Shown in pieces: positions 58,701 to 64,000 of a stretch of DNA of 64,000 nucleotides. Made by a program: the position numbers and the translations under genes. The notes under the pieces are model-generated. The model was not told the DNA's origin and did not search any database. It worked only from the letters and a program-made list of their open reading frames with translations. The stretch is from the NCBI GenBank assembly GCA_036244855.1, contig BQKZ01000127.1, positions 159,235-223,234 of the forward strand, given 5' to 3'. Numbering within the stretch: the stretch's first letter is position 1; each line of letters opens with the position of its first letter. This DNA is from Temnopleurus reevesii. Lineage: Eukaryota > Echinodermata > Echinoidea > Temnopleuroida > Temnopleuridae.

Positions 58701-61050
58701 ATAACGGAGGAACAGACGAACTCAGCCAATCGACTTCAAGCTCTGCCGGGCCCCACCAGGCGTTGATAGTCGGGAAGAGGTCTTTATCCTGAATCGTGAC
58801 CCACCTTCGATACTGAATCGTCTCATTCTTCCACACACAAACCAAGGACTTATGAGCACTGAGTTGTTCTATTACACACGTTATCACATCCCCTGGAAAT
58901 AGGAAAAAGTAGATGATTTATGATTAGGCCCCCAAAAAAAATTTTTTTAATTCCCTCTGCCAACCAACCTTCTGAAAATGACCCAGTCTGACCTACGGTA
59001 TTATTTTTTGGGGGGAGGACCTTCTGATATTGTTGATTTATGATTATGATGATGATGATGATGATGGTATTGATGACATATGATGACTAAGATGAAGATG
59101 ATGATTATAGTTAATACGTAACATGCCATGAACATCTTTCATATACGATAAAACCAATAGCTTTACAAACCAGTTTACTAACACAAGACAGTTTTGTAAA
59201 AATGTCACAGTAAATATATCAACAATAAAAGTGAAAAAGTATAAGAGTTATTATTAATTTGAACAGAATGTCAATGTACTTGTTTAAATGTCAGGGTTCA
59301 TTTGTGTTAATGTAGCAGTCACATATTTGTATGCTAGTTTGTAATGCAGGACAGGAATTATTCCACAACGAATTCAATCACTATTCCTTTCATAAAATGG
59401 CAACACTATAATTTCAAAACCTCTTTTTAGAACATTCCCATGGAATACAATGTTACTTGATTGCCCAAAAGTTTGTTAAAAAGTTCAAAGTTGCCAATTT
59501 GGATGGAAAACAGTGATTTAATAACGTTTACTGTGTAGCAATTTTAAGGATTTATTAAAATCTTAGTGATTTATTTTCATTGAAAACAGCAAATGTTGGG
59601 ACCATCATAATGGTCATGTTTTACCGGCGCTATGAATGAGTCCTTGTAAATAAAAAAAACAGTATTTTTTACCCTACTGCCGGAGGAGATTTATCCACCT
59701 TTTTCCATACAAAACTATCTCATATTCTAATAAAAGATACTCACCTTCACCAAAGGCTGAACAATTATTCTTTGAGTCTCGTGATGGCGATGACATGACC
59801 CCATCGTCACTATGATACATTAGGGCATCTCGCAACTTGTGTTCCGATTCCTGCTCTTTCTCGTCATTCTCTATTTCTTGAACGATTGGACTGGCACTTA
59901 TTCCAACTCCAACGACTGCACCTTCGCCTTGAAAAATAAAAAACAAGGATATAATAGTATGTAAAGCTTTACAAGAAAATGTAATAATACAACAATTTGG
60001 AGCTGCCACATGTTATTCCTGGGGCGAACAAGAACTCGAAAAAGATTTAAAAACATGATGTTCCGAGTAGAATTAACTAACTAACCTGTGGACGGGTTAC
60101 TCAATTCTACTCGAAACGTTGTGTTTTTTTTCATCTTTTTCGAGCTCTTGCTCAGTCCTTTCCAGGACTATTTCTTGAAAGATAACCCTACACCACATGG
60201 TGCAAGTGCAAATCTTTTTTTTAATGTTTACTTCACCATGCAAGCTCTAGTGTTCTTCAGTTATCTTTTTAATTTGCTGTATAAATTTTGATCACACTTT
60301 TGATCTGCTGATCACACTGTATACTCTAGGGCTAGCAACATAAAGATATATAATTAATTTTGCAATAAATCATATCTCTTTGGTGCACAATTTGCCATAG
60401 ACTTGTGATAAATATCTATAACAAGTTTAATTGCATCTATTATGTTACAGACCCCTGAGGCCAATTACACTAAATGGTCTTAGCTATCCTCTTCTTGCAA
60501 AGACGTTCTAACTTCTTGTGCCATCCTCTTAACACAGACATCAGGGAATAATTTTCCTTTGCACATTTGATTAGCAGTTTTAGACATTGAGGAAACCTTT
60601 TCAAAACCCTACTGTACAGTTCTATGTGAAAAAGTTGCTAAACAAAACATCTTTTGAATAGCAATCATGCATAAAATGCATAGCAAATTGCGATGCTAAA
60701 CCAGGAAAATTATTCCCTGGACATATCCACGTGTGTGTCTGTGTTAAGACGGTGGCAAAAGAAGCTAAAACGTCTTAGCAGGAAGAGGATAGCTAAGTTC
60801 ATTTCAAGCAATTGGCCCCAGATATCTTAACTTCAAATAAGCAAGGATTTTCACGGCTGGAACAATCTTTTTAACTTACCCAATTGCACAATTTTAACCC
60901 TGAATGCTGGATGACTGTTGTTGAGCGGTCCCTCATTGTGCTGAGCATAGACTACATGGTCCAATCCTTCCAGAAGATCTCTAATGCTGACAATTGCTCC
61001 ATCTTCTCTCAATTGGACCGAGTTGCTGTGTTTAATGGGGCCCATAATTC
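37142..61050 (-). CDS. Multi-SPRY protein with C-terminal TIR-like domain, 18 exons, 5' incomplete
   Basis: Eighteen exons, listed separately, join without a frame break into at least 1066 residues. All 17 introns are GT/AG and phases agree throughout. Order: SPRY A1 (about residues 1-184), B1 (185-393), A2 (394-580), B2 (581-794), TIR-like (about 820-935), charged tail to 1066. SPRY marks include YFEVEV, PTIGLTN, GYIEKGDRIGWGIIF, VVIVYCAINGN and GGGFFPV in B2. TIR marks are TVYIHCD, CTAVVCC, DYAQKRSKPVLPFIL and WPPEG. No signal peptide or membrane segment was seen, so a cytoplasmic protein is likely. SPRY domains bind partners in TRIM and some NLR immune proteins, while TIR domains signal or cleave NAD. 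A role in innate immunity is inference. The first exon enters in phase 1, so more exons lie upstream, possibly beyond the window. Confidence 0.85.
38064..38200 (-). CDS. SPRY-TIR gene, exon 17
   Basis: Acceptor ctgcAG, donor GTGAGG. Encodes ETSGDFDWAIEQIEDKTLN and a KGYNGKEIRV segment, charged, downstream of the TIR fold; no known domain recognised. Confidence 0.82.
38297..38894. mobile_element. TTAA-flanked palindromic MITE
   Basis: TTAA at 38297-38300 and 38891-38894. Ends AGGGGAATTACACCC / GGTGAAGTTCCCCT are inverted; inner arms contain 'aaaagttatgaattttcaaa' and its inverse. Within intron 16. Confidence 0.85.
39010..39598. mobile_element. TTAA-flanked palindromic MITE
   Basis: TTAA at 39010-39013 and 39595-39598, ends AGGGGAACTTCACCC and GGTGAAGTTCCCCT exactly inverted over 14 bases. 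Sister to the element 120 bp away. Same intron. Confidence 0.88.
39688..39962 (-). CDS. SPRY-TIR gene, exon 16 (TIR core)
   Basis: Acceptor aaatAG, donor GTGAGT. Enters in phase 2 (AG+A gives Arg), leaves in phase 1. Encodes RLDKKGFMTHLLPEDK, an SSNIDSLI helix, CTAVVCCMG strand, DYAQKRSKPVLPFIL and VKWPPEGALQNEW. The last part matches the WPP-type end of animal TIR_2 domains. At the place of the catalytic Glu of NAD-cleaving TIRs there is Val (MGLVLDYA). Confidence 0.85.
40327..40398. repeat. ATC/ACC microsatellite
   Basis: Repeating catcatcaccac units in intron 15. Confidence 0.95.
40497..40715. repeat. Long ATC microsatellite next to a splice donor
   Basis: About 210 bp of (CAT/CAC)n. Its edge is under 20 bases from the exon 15 donor. 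Frames across it are low-complexity artefacts. Confidence 0.95.
40724..40865 (-). CDS. SPRY-TIR gene, exon 15 (TIR start)
   Basis: Acceptor attctAG, donor GTATGA. Phase 1 in, phase 2 out. Encodes a linker rich in Arg and Ala, then the first TIR strand KHTVYIHCDPQRYNEATHIQ, equivalent to the FISYS strand and following helix. Confidence 0.84.
41043..41190. mobile_element. MITE, family M2, in intron 14
   Basis: Ends gtgtttcaccgag / cttggtgaaagaccgcac; inner 'gaattgatacctga' matches other M2 copies. Confidence 0.6.
41191..44288. other. Intron 14 interior, no coding segment
   Basis: AT-rich with A-runs and short 'aataaat'/'caatcaat' repeats (43300-43370). Small ORFs lack splice sites and resemblance to any protein. 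Confidence 0.5.
44289..44449. mobile_element. MITE, family M3
   Basis: agagggtgttgtttaaaatcaactgcaac ... ttttttgaacaaaaccccc, inverted ends; intron 14. Confidence 0.7.
44755..44850 (+). mobile_element. SINE fragment
   Basis: B-box remnant 'cgatttgaaccatgc', then 'ttccttcagcaagaaattcaac' and 'caacccagttgaggtgaatagg'. Head and tail are missing. Confidence 0.65.
45386..45502 (-). CDS. SPRY-TIR gene, exon 14 (SPRY B2, last)
   Basis: Acceptor acgcAG, donor GTAGGC. Encodes EEVSMFIKGSVPRLPDKLKW and a Glu/Arg-rich helix. Its PRLPDKLKWYEEA matches PELPDKANWLSKA of exon 7, supporting duplication. Confidence 0.86.
46028..46225 (-). CDS. SPRY-TIR gene, exon 13 (SPRY B2 core)
   Basis: Acceptor ctcatcAG, donor GTGAGT. 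Encodes LDGYIEKGDRIGWGIIF, VVIVYCAINGNVMFH and GGGFFPVITLYRY, the strongest SPRY signature in the gene. Confidence 0.9.
46485..46925 (-). repeat. Dispersed repeat M7, second copy
   Basis: Reverse-complement relative of 15010-15435, in intron 12. Its end contains 'gttcatgatcgac', matching 'gtcgatcatgacgg' at the far edge of the other copy. Confidence 0.6.
46953..47156 (-). CDS. SPRY-TIR gene, exon 12 (SPRY B2)
   Basis: Acceptor cattcAG, donor GTAAGT. Encodes WSYFEVEVNSKNFS, DKAPTIGLTNFMRP and the YYCRTNTVGYMDY strand. Phase 1 at both ends. Confidence 0.88.
47290..47402 (-). pseudogene. Decayed copy of the exon 12 5' border
   Basis: Copies the acceptor region and first half of exon 12 at about 85% identity. 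It reads SYFEVKVNSKNFSTATHF and then hits an in-frame TGA where the real exon has GGA. No donor follows, so it is not an exon. Confidence 0.8.
47500..47642 (-). pseudogene. Decayed copy of the exon 11 3' border
   Basis: Copies the latter part of exon 11 and its donor region. The frame is open (LKSPGIVINGNKIICEDKSQ..) but the donor is GCAAGT instead of GTAAGT and the acceptor is gone. A rare GC-AG use is possible but unlikely without an acceptor. Confidence 0.78.
47720..47843 (-). CDS. SPRY-TIR gene, exon 11 (SPRY B2 start)
   Basis: Acceptor tttacAG, donor GTAAGT. Enters in phase 0 and encodes DNLDVWLKSPGIVVNGDKIT through SPQPMSQ. Opening matches exon 4 (TNLSQWISSDNIKIEGD). Confidence 0.86.
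47912..48092. mobile_element. MITE, family M3
   Basis: Ends ttaggggttgttgctcaaaa / ttttgagcaacaacccctta are inverted over 20 bases; TTA-like flanks. Intron 10. Confidence 0.8.
48206..48381. mobile_element. MITE, family M2
   Basis: ccagggcggtgttccaccaa / ttggttaaacaccccccagg. Inner 'gcatgacaggtatcagttcttg' matches the inverse at 28600. Intron 10. Confidence 0.7.
48433..48540. mobile_element. Partial M3 MITE
   Basis: 'tttcaatttgcagacgatttgcagttaattc' and 'acaactttctagcaataccccct' match the right half of 48563-48749; left half missing. Confidence 0.55.
48563..48749. mobile_element. MITE, family M3
   Basis: Starts aaaggggtcttgccagaaa, ends ctttctagcaacatcccctt; inner inverse pair 'gttgatcggcacgtgcc' / 'ggcacgtttcaatttgc'. 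Intron 10. Confidence 0.65.
48909..48982 (+). mobile_element. SINE tail fragment
   Basis: 'gtacaaagcgccatataaatgg' followed by ttattattattat, the tail module only. Confidence 0.65.
49010..49560 (-). repeat. Tandem copies of the exon 10 border
   Basis: Four further copies of the last part of exon 10 (SSRPG.PE.NTYSK), donor and about 80 bp of intron, with period about 135 bp. The copies near 49280 and 49425 keep a GT donor; the copies near 49030 and 49165 have lost it. They lie inside intron 10, directly next to the real exon. Confidence 0.85.
49570..49778 (-). CDS. SPRY-TIR gene, exon 10 (SPRY A2 end)
   Basis: Acceptor cctacAG, donor GTTAGT. Encodes DEVAVYVQFLDLSKVVQFFK, NGRLMGQC and IFPSLGFRGQPATVTVTW. 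Leaves in phase 0. Parallels exon 3. Confidence 0.88.
50108..50260 (-). CDS. SPRY-TIR gene, exon 9 (SPRY A2 core)
   Basis: Acceptor atttAG, donor GTCAGT. Encodes DEKSMVCVGISRGGQSCGSI, DSAGYSSNGHILMGMDG and FEKG. Parallels exon 2 (VVGVGISAS...YHSDDG). Confidence 0.86.
50325..50772 (-). repeat. Tandem partial copies of exon 9
   Basis: Three copies of the acceptor region and the first two thirds of exon 9, at about 50325-50440, 50474-50600 and 50634-50772, with growing divergence. Each stops near the codons for GHILMG and lacks the donor. They sit upstream of exon 9 in intron 8. Confidence 0.85.
51115..51409 (+). mobile_element. tRNA-headed SINE
   Basis: Near-complete: head ggaggcgcagttgtatagtgg, B box ggttcaaatcc, body, 'aaagcgccttgagcactcag', 'gtgcgctatataaattgc' and an ATT tail. 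Antisense in intron 8. Confidence 0.88.
51488..51685 (-). CDS. SPRY-TIR gene, exon 8 (SPRY A2 start)
   Basis: Acceptor tctatAG, donor GTAAGA. Encodes a polar lead, FSEPIGCPTSD, SKLDDGKLLQLL and PYFTIKIEEL. Parallels exon 1 (AFRVKIVQL). Confidence 0.85.
51840..52835. repeat. Left copy of a duplicated block, empty haplotype
   Basis: Matches 52837-54574 apart from an 800-bp insertion in the latter. It ends at the N inside a partial copy of exon 7 (52787-52835, with its own GTAAGT donor). Confidence 0.88.
52836..52836. other. Single-N assembly junction
   Basis: Separates the two copies within intron 7. Confidence 0.9.
52837..54574. repeat. Right copy of the duplicated block, filled haplotype
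   Basis: Counterpart of 51840-52835, carrying the MITE at 53127-53926 and running into the complete exon 7. Confidence 0.88.
53127..53926. mobile_element. 800-bp TIR element with CCTGG target duplication
   Basis: Ends GGTGGTATTCTGGTAG and CTACCAGAATACCGCC are inverted repeats. CCTGG directly precedes (53122-53126) and follows (53927-53931). The empty site in the left copy reads cttgg once (near 52170). Many 'gtcttatct' motifs lie near both ends. No transposase. Confidence 0.85.
54531..54644 (-). CDS. SPRY-TIR gene, exon 7 (SPRY B1, last)
   Basis: Acceptor tttttAG, donor GTGAGT. Encodes SCVRLNMTASAPELPDKANW and ..ALDFPGLGDFDG. A partial duplicate exists at 52787-52835 on the other haplotype block. 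Confidence 0.85.
55318..55518 (-). CDS. SPRY-TIR gene, exon 6 (SPRY B1 core)
   Basis: Acceptor cccacAG, donor GTAAGT. Encodes CKTGDVIGCGILHFE, MVVAYFTRNQ and STGGFYPTCAFV, parallel to exon 13. Confidence 0.9.
55519..57307. other. Intron 5, no feature recognised
   Basis: AT-rich with no coding segment or clear repeat. A small CG-containing stretch lies at 56935-57060. Confidence 0.5.
57308..57508 (-). CDS. SPRY-TIR gene, exon 5 (SPRY B1)
   Basis: Acceptor atttcAG, donor GTAAAT. Encodes DSCMYFEMSLESLGES, a polar Glu/Ser stretch and ATWSPDEGLPGKAEFSVAYD. Parallel to exon 12. Confidence 0.88.
57771..57852. repeat. CT microsatellite
   Basis: tctctctctctct with tgtttctc interruptions; intron 4. 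Confidence 0.95.
57907..58018 (-). CDS. SPRY-TIR gene, exon 4 (SPRY B1 start)
   Basis: Acceptor tcggcAG, donor GTAAAT. Enters in phase 0; encodes TNLSQWISSDNIKIEGD through CGFQQ. Confidence 0.85.
58108..58403 (+). mobile_element. Full-length tRNA-headed SINE (reference copy)
   Basis: Head ggaggcgccgtggtgtagtgg, perfect B box ggttcgaatcc, 'ccttcagcaagaaattcatcc', 'gaggtgaatgggtacctggc', 'aaagcgccttgagcactcag', 'gtgcgctatataaattgc' and an ATT tail. Antisense in intron 3. Best copy for defining the family. Confidence 0.92.
58696..58892 (-). CDS. SPRY-TIR gene, exon 3 (SPRY A1 end)
   Basis: Acceptor atttccAG, donor GTAAGA. Encodes DVITCVIEQLSAHKSLVCVW, DLFPTINAWWGPAELEVDW and SSVPPLSM; phase 0 at its end, like exon 10. 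Confidence 0.87.
59042..59070. repeat. GAT microsatellite
   Basis: gatgatgatgatgatgatgg in intron 2. Confidence 0.9.
59745..59927 (-). CDS. SPRY-TIR gene, exon 2 (SPRY A1 core)
   Basis: Acceptor tttcaAG, donor GTGAGT. Encodes GEGAVVGVGISASPIVQEIE, an acidic loop, ALMYHSDDGVMSSP and AFGEG. Confidence 0.85.
60024..60155. repeat. Inverted repeat with actcgaaacg motif
   Basis: 'gaacaagaactcgaaaaagatt' faces 'catctttttcgagctcttgctc', and 'gagtagaatt' faces 'aattctactc'. About 130 bp, in intron 1. Confidence 0.75.
60455..60822. mobile_element. MITE, family M5
   Basis: Ends cctgaggccaattacactaaatgg / caattggccccag, inner 'gtcttagctatcctcttc' faces 'gaagaggatagctaag'. Longer than the 29569 copy by a central segment. 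Intron 1. Confidence 0.75.
60880..61050 (-). CDS. SPRY-TIR gene, first visible exon (SPRY A1 start)
   Basis: Acceptor aatgcAG, donor GTAAGT. Encodes (G)IMGPIKHSNSVQLREDG, LLEGLDHVVYAQHN and AFRVKIVQLG. The ATG could be a start, but phase-1 entry, as in exon 8, favours an internal exon. Confidence 0.78.
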
Positions 61051-62019
61051 CTGCATTTCATAAATGAAACAGATCATTTGAATTTAATCAAAGACATTGT
61101 CACACGTTAAGATTTAAGAAAACTATCAAATCAACCCGCCTGACCTATGTTATTACATTCAGATTGGTGAAAAAACAAGGAATGCAAAAAAGGAAATACA
61201 GGTGCTAGCAAGATATCAATGAAAATTGAATAGAGCGTTCAATGTCGCTATAATACTGCCCTATGTAGCTGATATTTTTAATTCTACTTTTTTAGCAATT
61301 TGATTTCAAAGCCTAATATTTTTACAGATTACCGAAAACGGACTAATAGTGATAGAGAATATATATGATGAGACTGTACAGATGCCCACGTGCTTGTAAT
61401 CCTTGATATACTTTTTTACGGACACGCTGGCATCTGGACAGTCTCGTCATATATTCTTTGTCAGTCTCTTTTCCGTAATCTGATTGGTCGACTGGGACAG
61501 CGTCCACTGCATGAAGACTTTAGCGAATTTGAGAAACGAAAGTGGAAGGCGTTTGCTGTCCGTAAGTTCATTAGTTCATTGATTTCTGGAAAAAAATAAT
61601 ATTAGCATCAGATGATTCTTTTATCAATACAGTTTCAGCTGTGATATCACTTTAATAGTGGCTACACTCTTATTCCCAGCAATAGTTTGGGTCAAATTTT
61701 TCGAGCGCGTTGGCATCCATTTTTACCATCAATGTCTTCTCGTTCTAAAGACTTTCCTTCTCCTACGTGTAGCGCTAATTAGGGGGTCCAGACTCTATAA
61801 TTTGGGGTGGCCAAGCAAAAGACAAAATTATTAAAAAAAAACAGCACCCACAATTGAATCTGGAGCCTTTGGATTATCAGTGATTGTATCACTGGCCGAG
61901 CAAAAGTCAATGCCACGGGATTGTGATATTCTGATAATCAGGTGAGATATTGTAGTTCAAACTTCAATGCCATCTGATGATAATGATGCACAAAATAATT
62001 CACAATAACATTGATATAC
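61051..62019. other. Upstream flank or intron, no exon found
   Basis: I looked for an upstream SPRY B exon with a P-DK-W motif on the minus strand and saw none. Holds the hairpin at 61325-61482. Confidence 0.45.
61325..61482. mobile_element. Hairpin MITE
   Basis: 'cagattaccgaaaacggactaa' faces 'agtctcttttccgtaatctg', and 'atgatgagactgtacagatgcc' faces 'ggcatctggacagtctcgtcat'. About 158 bp, high arm identity. Confidence 0.8.
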
Positions 62020-62190
62020 CAATACATGGTCGCCTATATTGAGATACAAGAATATTTGAAAGATCCACAAGGAACCACAACTCTCTTTCACTGGCAATTC
62101 CTTACTTGAAATCTAATACTCATCAGAAATCGTTCTTCCCGGACACTGCCAGAAACTGGAACAAATTGCCATACACACTAACGAGTATAC
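62020..62190 (+). pseudogene. LINE reverse transcriptase C-terminal fragment
   Basis: Encodes SFFPDTARNWNKLPYTLTSI before a stop at 62201, the typical end of LINE ORF2 proteins. Frameshifted or truncated upstream. Followed by a 3'-region containing 'aataaataaagc' near 62393. Confidence 0.75.
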
Positions 62191-62238
62191 TATACATGTA
62201 AAACACTCGGCCAAATTCCAAGCAGTTATCTGTGCTCG

Positions 62239-62577
62239 ATAGGAGGTAAGACTAACCCTCTGCTGTTCAATACAGCTTCGCATTGAGTGATGTTCCTGTA
62301 GGAGCTTAACAATTATATTCAGATCCAGATTTGACATTCAACCCAATAAATTTCGCCCAGGTCCAGGACCAGGAGCAGCACTGCATGCACTGAATAAATA
62401 AAGCTATACCGTATGAGCTCCAGTACCCGACCATGCAGGTGTCACCGGCCACCAAACCTCATGCAAATTGTCTATGGCGTGCACTTAAGTTAAATGCACG
62501 CGCATTAATAAGCGCACGTACGTTTCAACACAATCCCTATGGAGGTTCAAATCACCAGGCAGGTGACTGGCTACACC
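62239..62577. repeat. Left copy of a duplicated block, empty haplotype
   Basis: Matches 62654-63078 apart from scattered substitutions and the 75-bp insertion. Contains the LINE 3' region. Confidence 0.85.
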
Positions 62578-62652
62578 TAGCTATGGATAGCTCCCTGGAA
62601 TAGTTTTTGACATTTTTTGACATTGTCACTACTCCAGAGAGCTATGGAGTAG

Positions 62653-62653
62653 N
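62653..62653. other. Single-N assembly junction
   Basis: Lies between the two copies. Confidence 0.9.
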
Positions 62654-63078
62654 ATAGGAGGCAATACTAACCCTCTGCTGTTTAATACAGCTTCGCATTG
62701 AGTGCTGTTCCTGTAGGAGCTTATCAATTATATTGTGTTATTATTCAGATCCATATCTTACTTTCAACCCAATAAATTTCACCCAGGTCCAGGACCAGGA
62801 GCAGCACTGCATTCACTGAATAAATAAAGCTATACTGTATGAGCTCCAGTACCCGACCATGCAGGTGTCACCGGCCACCAAACCTCATGCAGTTTGTCTA
62901 TGGCGCGCACTTAAGTTAAATGCACGCGCATTAATAGTACAATAATACAATACAAAAAGTTCTTATATAGCGCCTTTTCAAAATATATGGTACAAAGCGC
63001 TTAAAAAAATAAGCGCACGTATGCTTCAACACAATCCCTATGGAGGTTCAAATCACCAGGCAGGTGACCGGCTACACC
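62654..63078. repeat. Right copy of the duplicated block, filled haplotype
   Basis: Counterpart of 62239-62577. Confidence 0.85.
62937..63011 (-). mobile_element. 75-bp SINE-tail insertion
   Basis: Minus strand reads aagcgctttgtacc..aaggcgctatataag..., the SINE tail module. AATA at 62933-62936 and 63008-63011 is a likely target duplication. The left copy has the uninterrupted site attaataagcgc. Confidence 0.8.
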
Positions 63079-63689
63079 CGCCCCATGTCGCTTGGTGATC
63101 GCCGATTGCTGCGCGAGTATACGGGCGCCACTCATCAAGTTATGCACATCAATTAATAGCCCAGGATTTCGGCTAAATAATAACCTGAAAATAAACTTGA
63201 AATGTTGGATTTTGCGACTTGTGGAAGAGCAAAACTGCTTAAGTTAAGGGGCCGGACACTGAAGCTCATACGGTATTGTACGGGCATCCTCCTCTGCGCC
63301 GGGTTGCTCATCTGCGCCTCATTGACATACGCGATGTAAAACGCGCGCTCGGTGAAACCAAGACTTTTTCCTGAAATTCTCCAACCGCGTGTAAAGTGAA
63401 TGGGATGCAGAGAAGGGACCCAAATATTTTGAACGGCATAAATGAGAGGGGTGTAGGCCTATATTTCATCTAAAATTACATTGTTCCTGGTCAGATTTTG
63501 CCGAGATATTTCTCACACACAACCTTTAGGATATTTGTGATAATATCAGACAAAAATCAAATTGGATATTCATCGACTTCATGCTTTTATCAAGGCTTTC
63601 AAGCTGAAAGTTTAGGCGGCGGCAAAAGTCCAAAATACACACAGGTAACCATCCACAAAACAAGTCCAAAAGCGACTTTTATTACATTT
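63079..63689. other. Intergenic, no feature recognised
   Basis: Nothing beyond short open frames. Confidence 0.5.
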
Positions 63690-63779
63690 TATAAACAGAA
63701 TAATGGTTTTAAATGTTATTTTCTTTCCCCTCCTTCAATATTTCATGAAATCTTTTGAGAATTTAATCCATTTTGGTGG

Positions 63780-64000
63780 TAAAAAGTGTAAACTTGAGCC
63801 AACTTTACCAAATGTTTGTTGGTCGAATCTGGTGCAAAAACCATCGCCGACGCACTACCGCACGCTTCCATATCTCCAAGTAGTCACGAATCACAAGTAT
63901 CTCGGAGTCAACCTTTCGGGAGACATGAGATGGAACACCCACATAGATAAGATAGCATCGAAGGCAAACAGTATGCTGGGCTTCATATGACGAAATCTGA
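63780..64000 (+). pseudogene. LINE reverse transcriptase fragment at the window edge
   Basis: Reads NHKYLGVNLSGDMRWNTHID, KIASKANSMLGFI, then TGA, then RNL. The family pattern KYLGV...W..HI..I..KA...LGF.RRNL indicates that the TGA replaces an Arg codon (CGA), a nonsense mutation. The sequence continues past the window. Confidence 0.8.

Noticed and set aside
61390..61599. 69-codon plus-strand frame MLVILDILFYGHAG...
   Set aside because: Half lies inside the hairpin MITE; no protein similarity.

Overview
This is eukaryotic (metazoan) DNA, not bacterial. There are small exons with GT/AG borders, two multi-exon protein genes, tRNA-headed SINEs, non-LTR retrotransposon pieces, many palindromic MITEs, trinucleotide microsatellites and a highly duplicated tRNA gene array. 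The SINEs (tRNA-like head with a good B box, a 'gcgctatataaat' tail and an ATT repeat end) and the general repeat style suggest an echinoderm, most likely a sea urchin. That is inference from recalled repeat style; no search was run.

Layout. (1) 1-15,000: an array of eleven tRNA-Ala(AGC) loci embedded in amplified units, part of which forms a long inverted repeat (about 7985-9030 against 9920-13030). The right arm is split by a 5'-truncated non-LTR retrotransposon. (2) 15,000-18,200: MITE-like hairpins, a 506-base N gap and no recognisable gene. (3) 18,210-27,617, plus strand: a five-exon gene whose spliced product (161 residues, phases all consistent) resembles the CXorf65 family of uncharacterised animal proteins. 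(4) 27,618-37,141: intergenic, full of MITEs, including a 624-bp near-perfect palindrome flanked by TTAA. (5) 37,142-61,050, minus strand: an 18-exon gene, open at its 5' end, encoding at least 1066 residues with four SPRY domains followed by a TIR-like domain and a disordered tail. The SPRY domains come as two tandem A+B pairs with the same intron phases, so the gene grew by duplication of a two-SPRY unit. (6) 61,051-64,000: retrotransposon debris.

The two protein genes are convergent. SPRY domains bind proteins in many innate-immune molecules and TIR domains signal in immunity or cleave NAD, so the SPRYx4-TIR protein is the best candidate here for an undescribed immune-type sensor or adaptor. 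Its TIR domain seems to lack the catalytic glutamate of NAD-cleaving TIRs.

Assembly caution. Four single-N junctions (2761, 34348, 52836, 62653) each sit beside a near-identical duplicated block. In three of these, one copy carries a mobile-element insertion that the other lacks at a clean empty site. This looks like two haplotypes laid end to end rather than true tandem duplication, although the same feature makes the insertions readable as polymorphisms.
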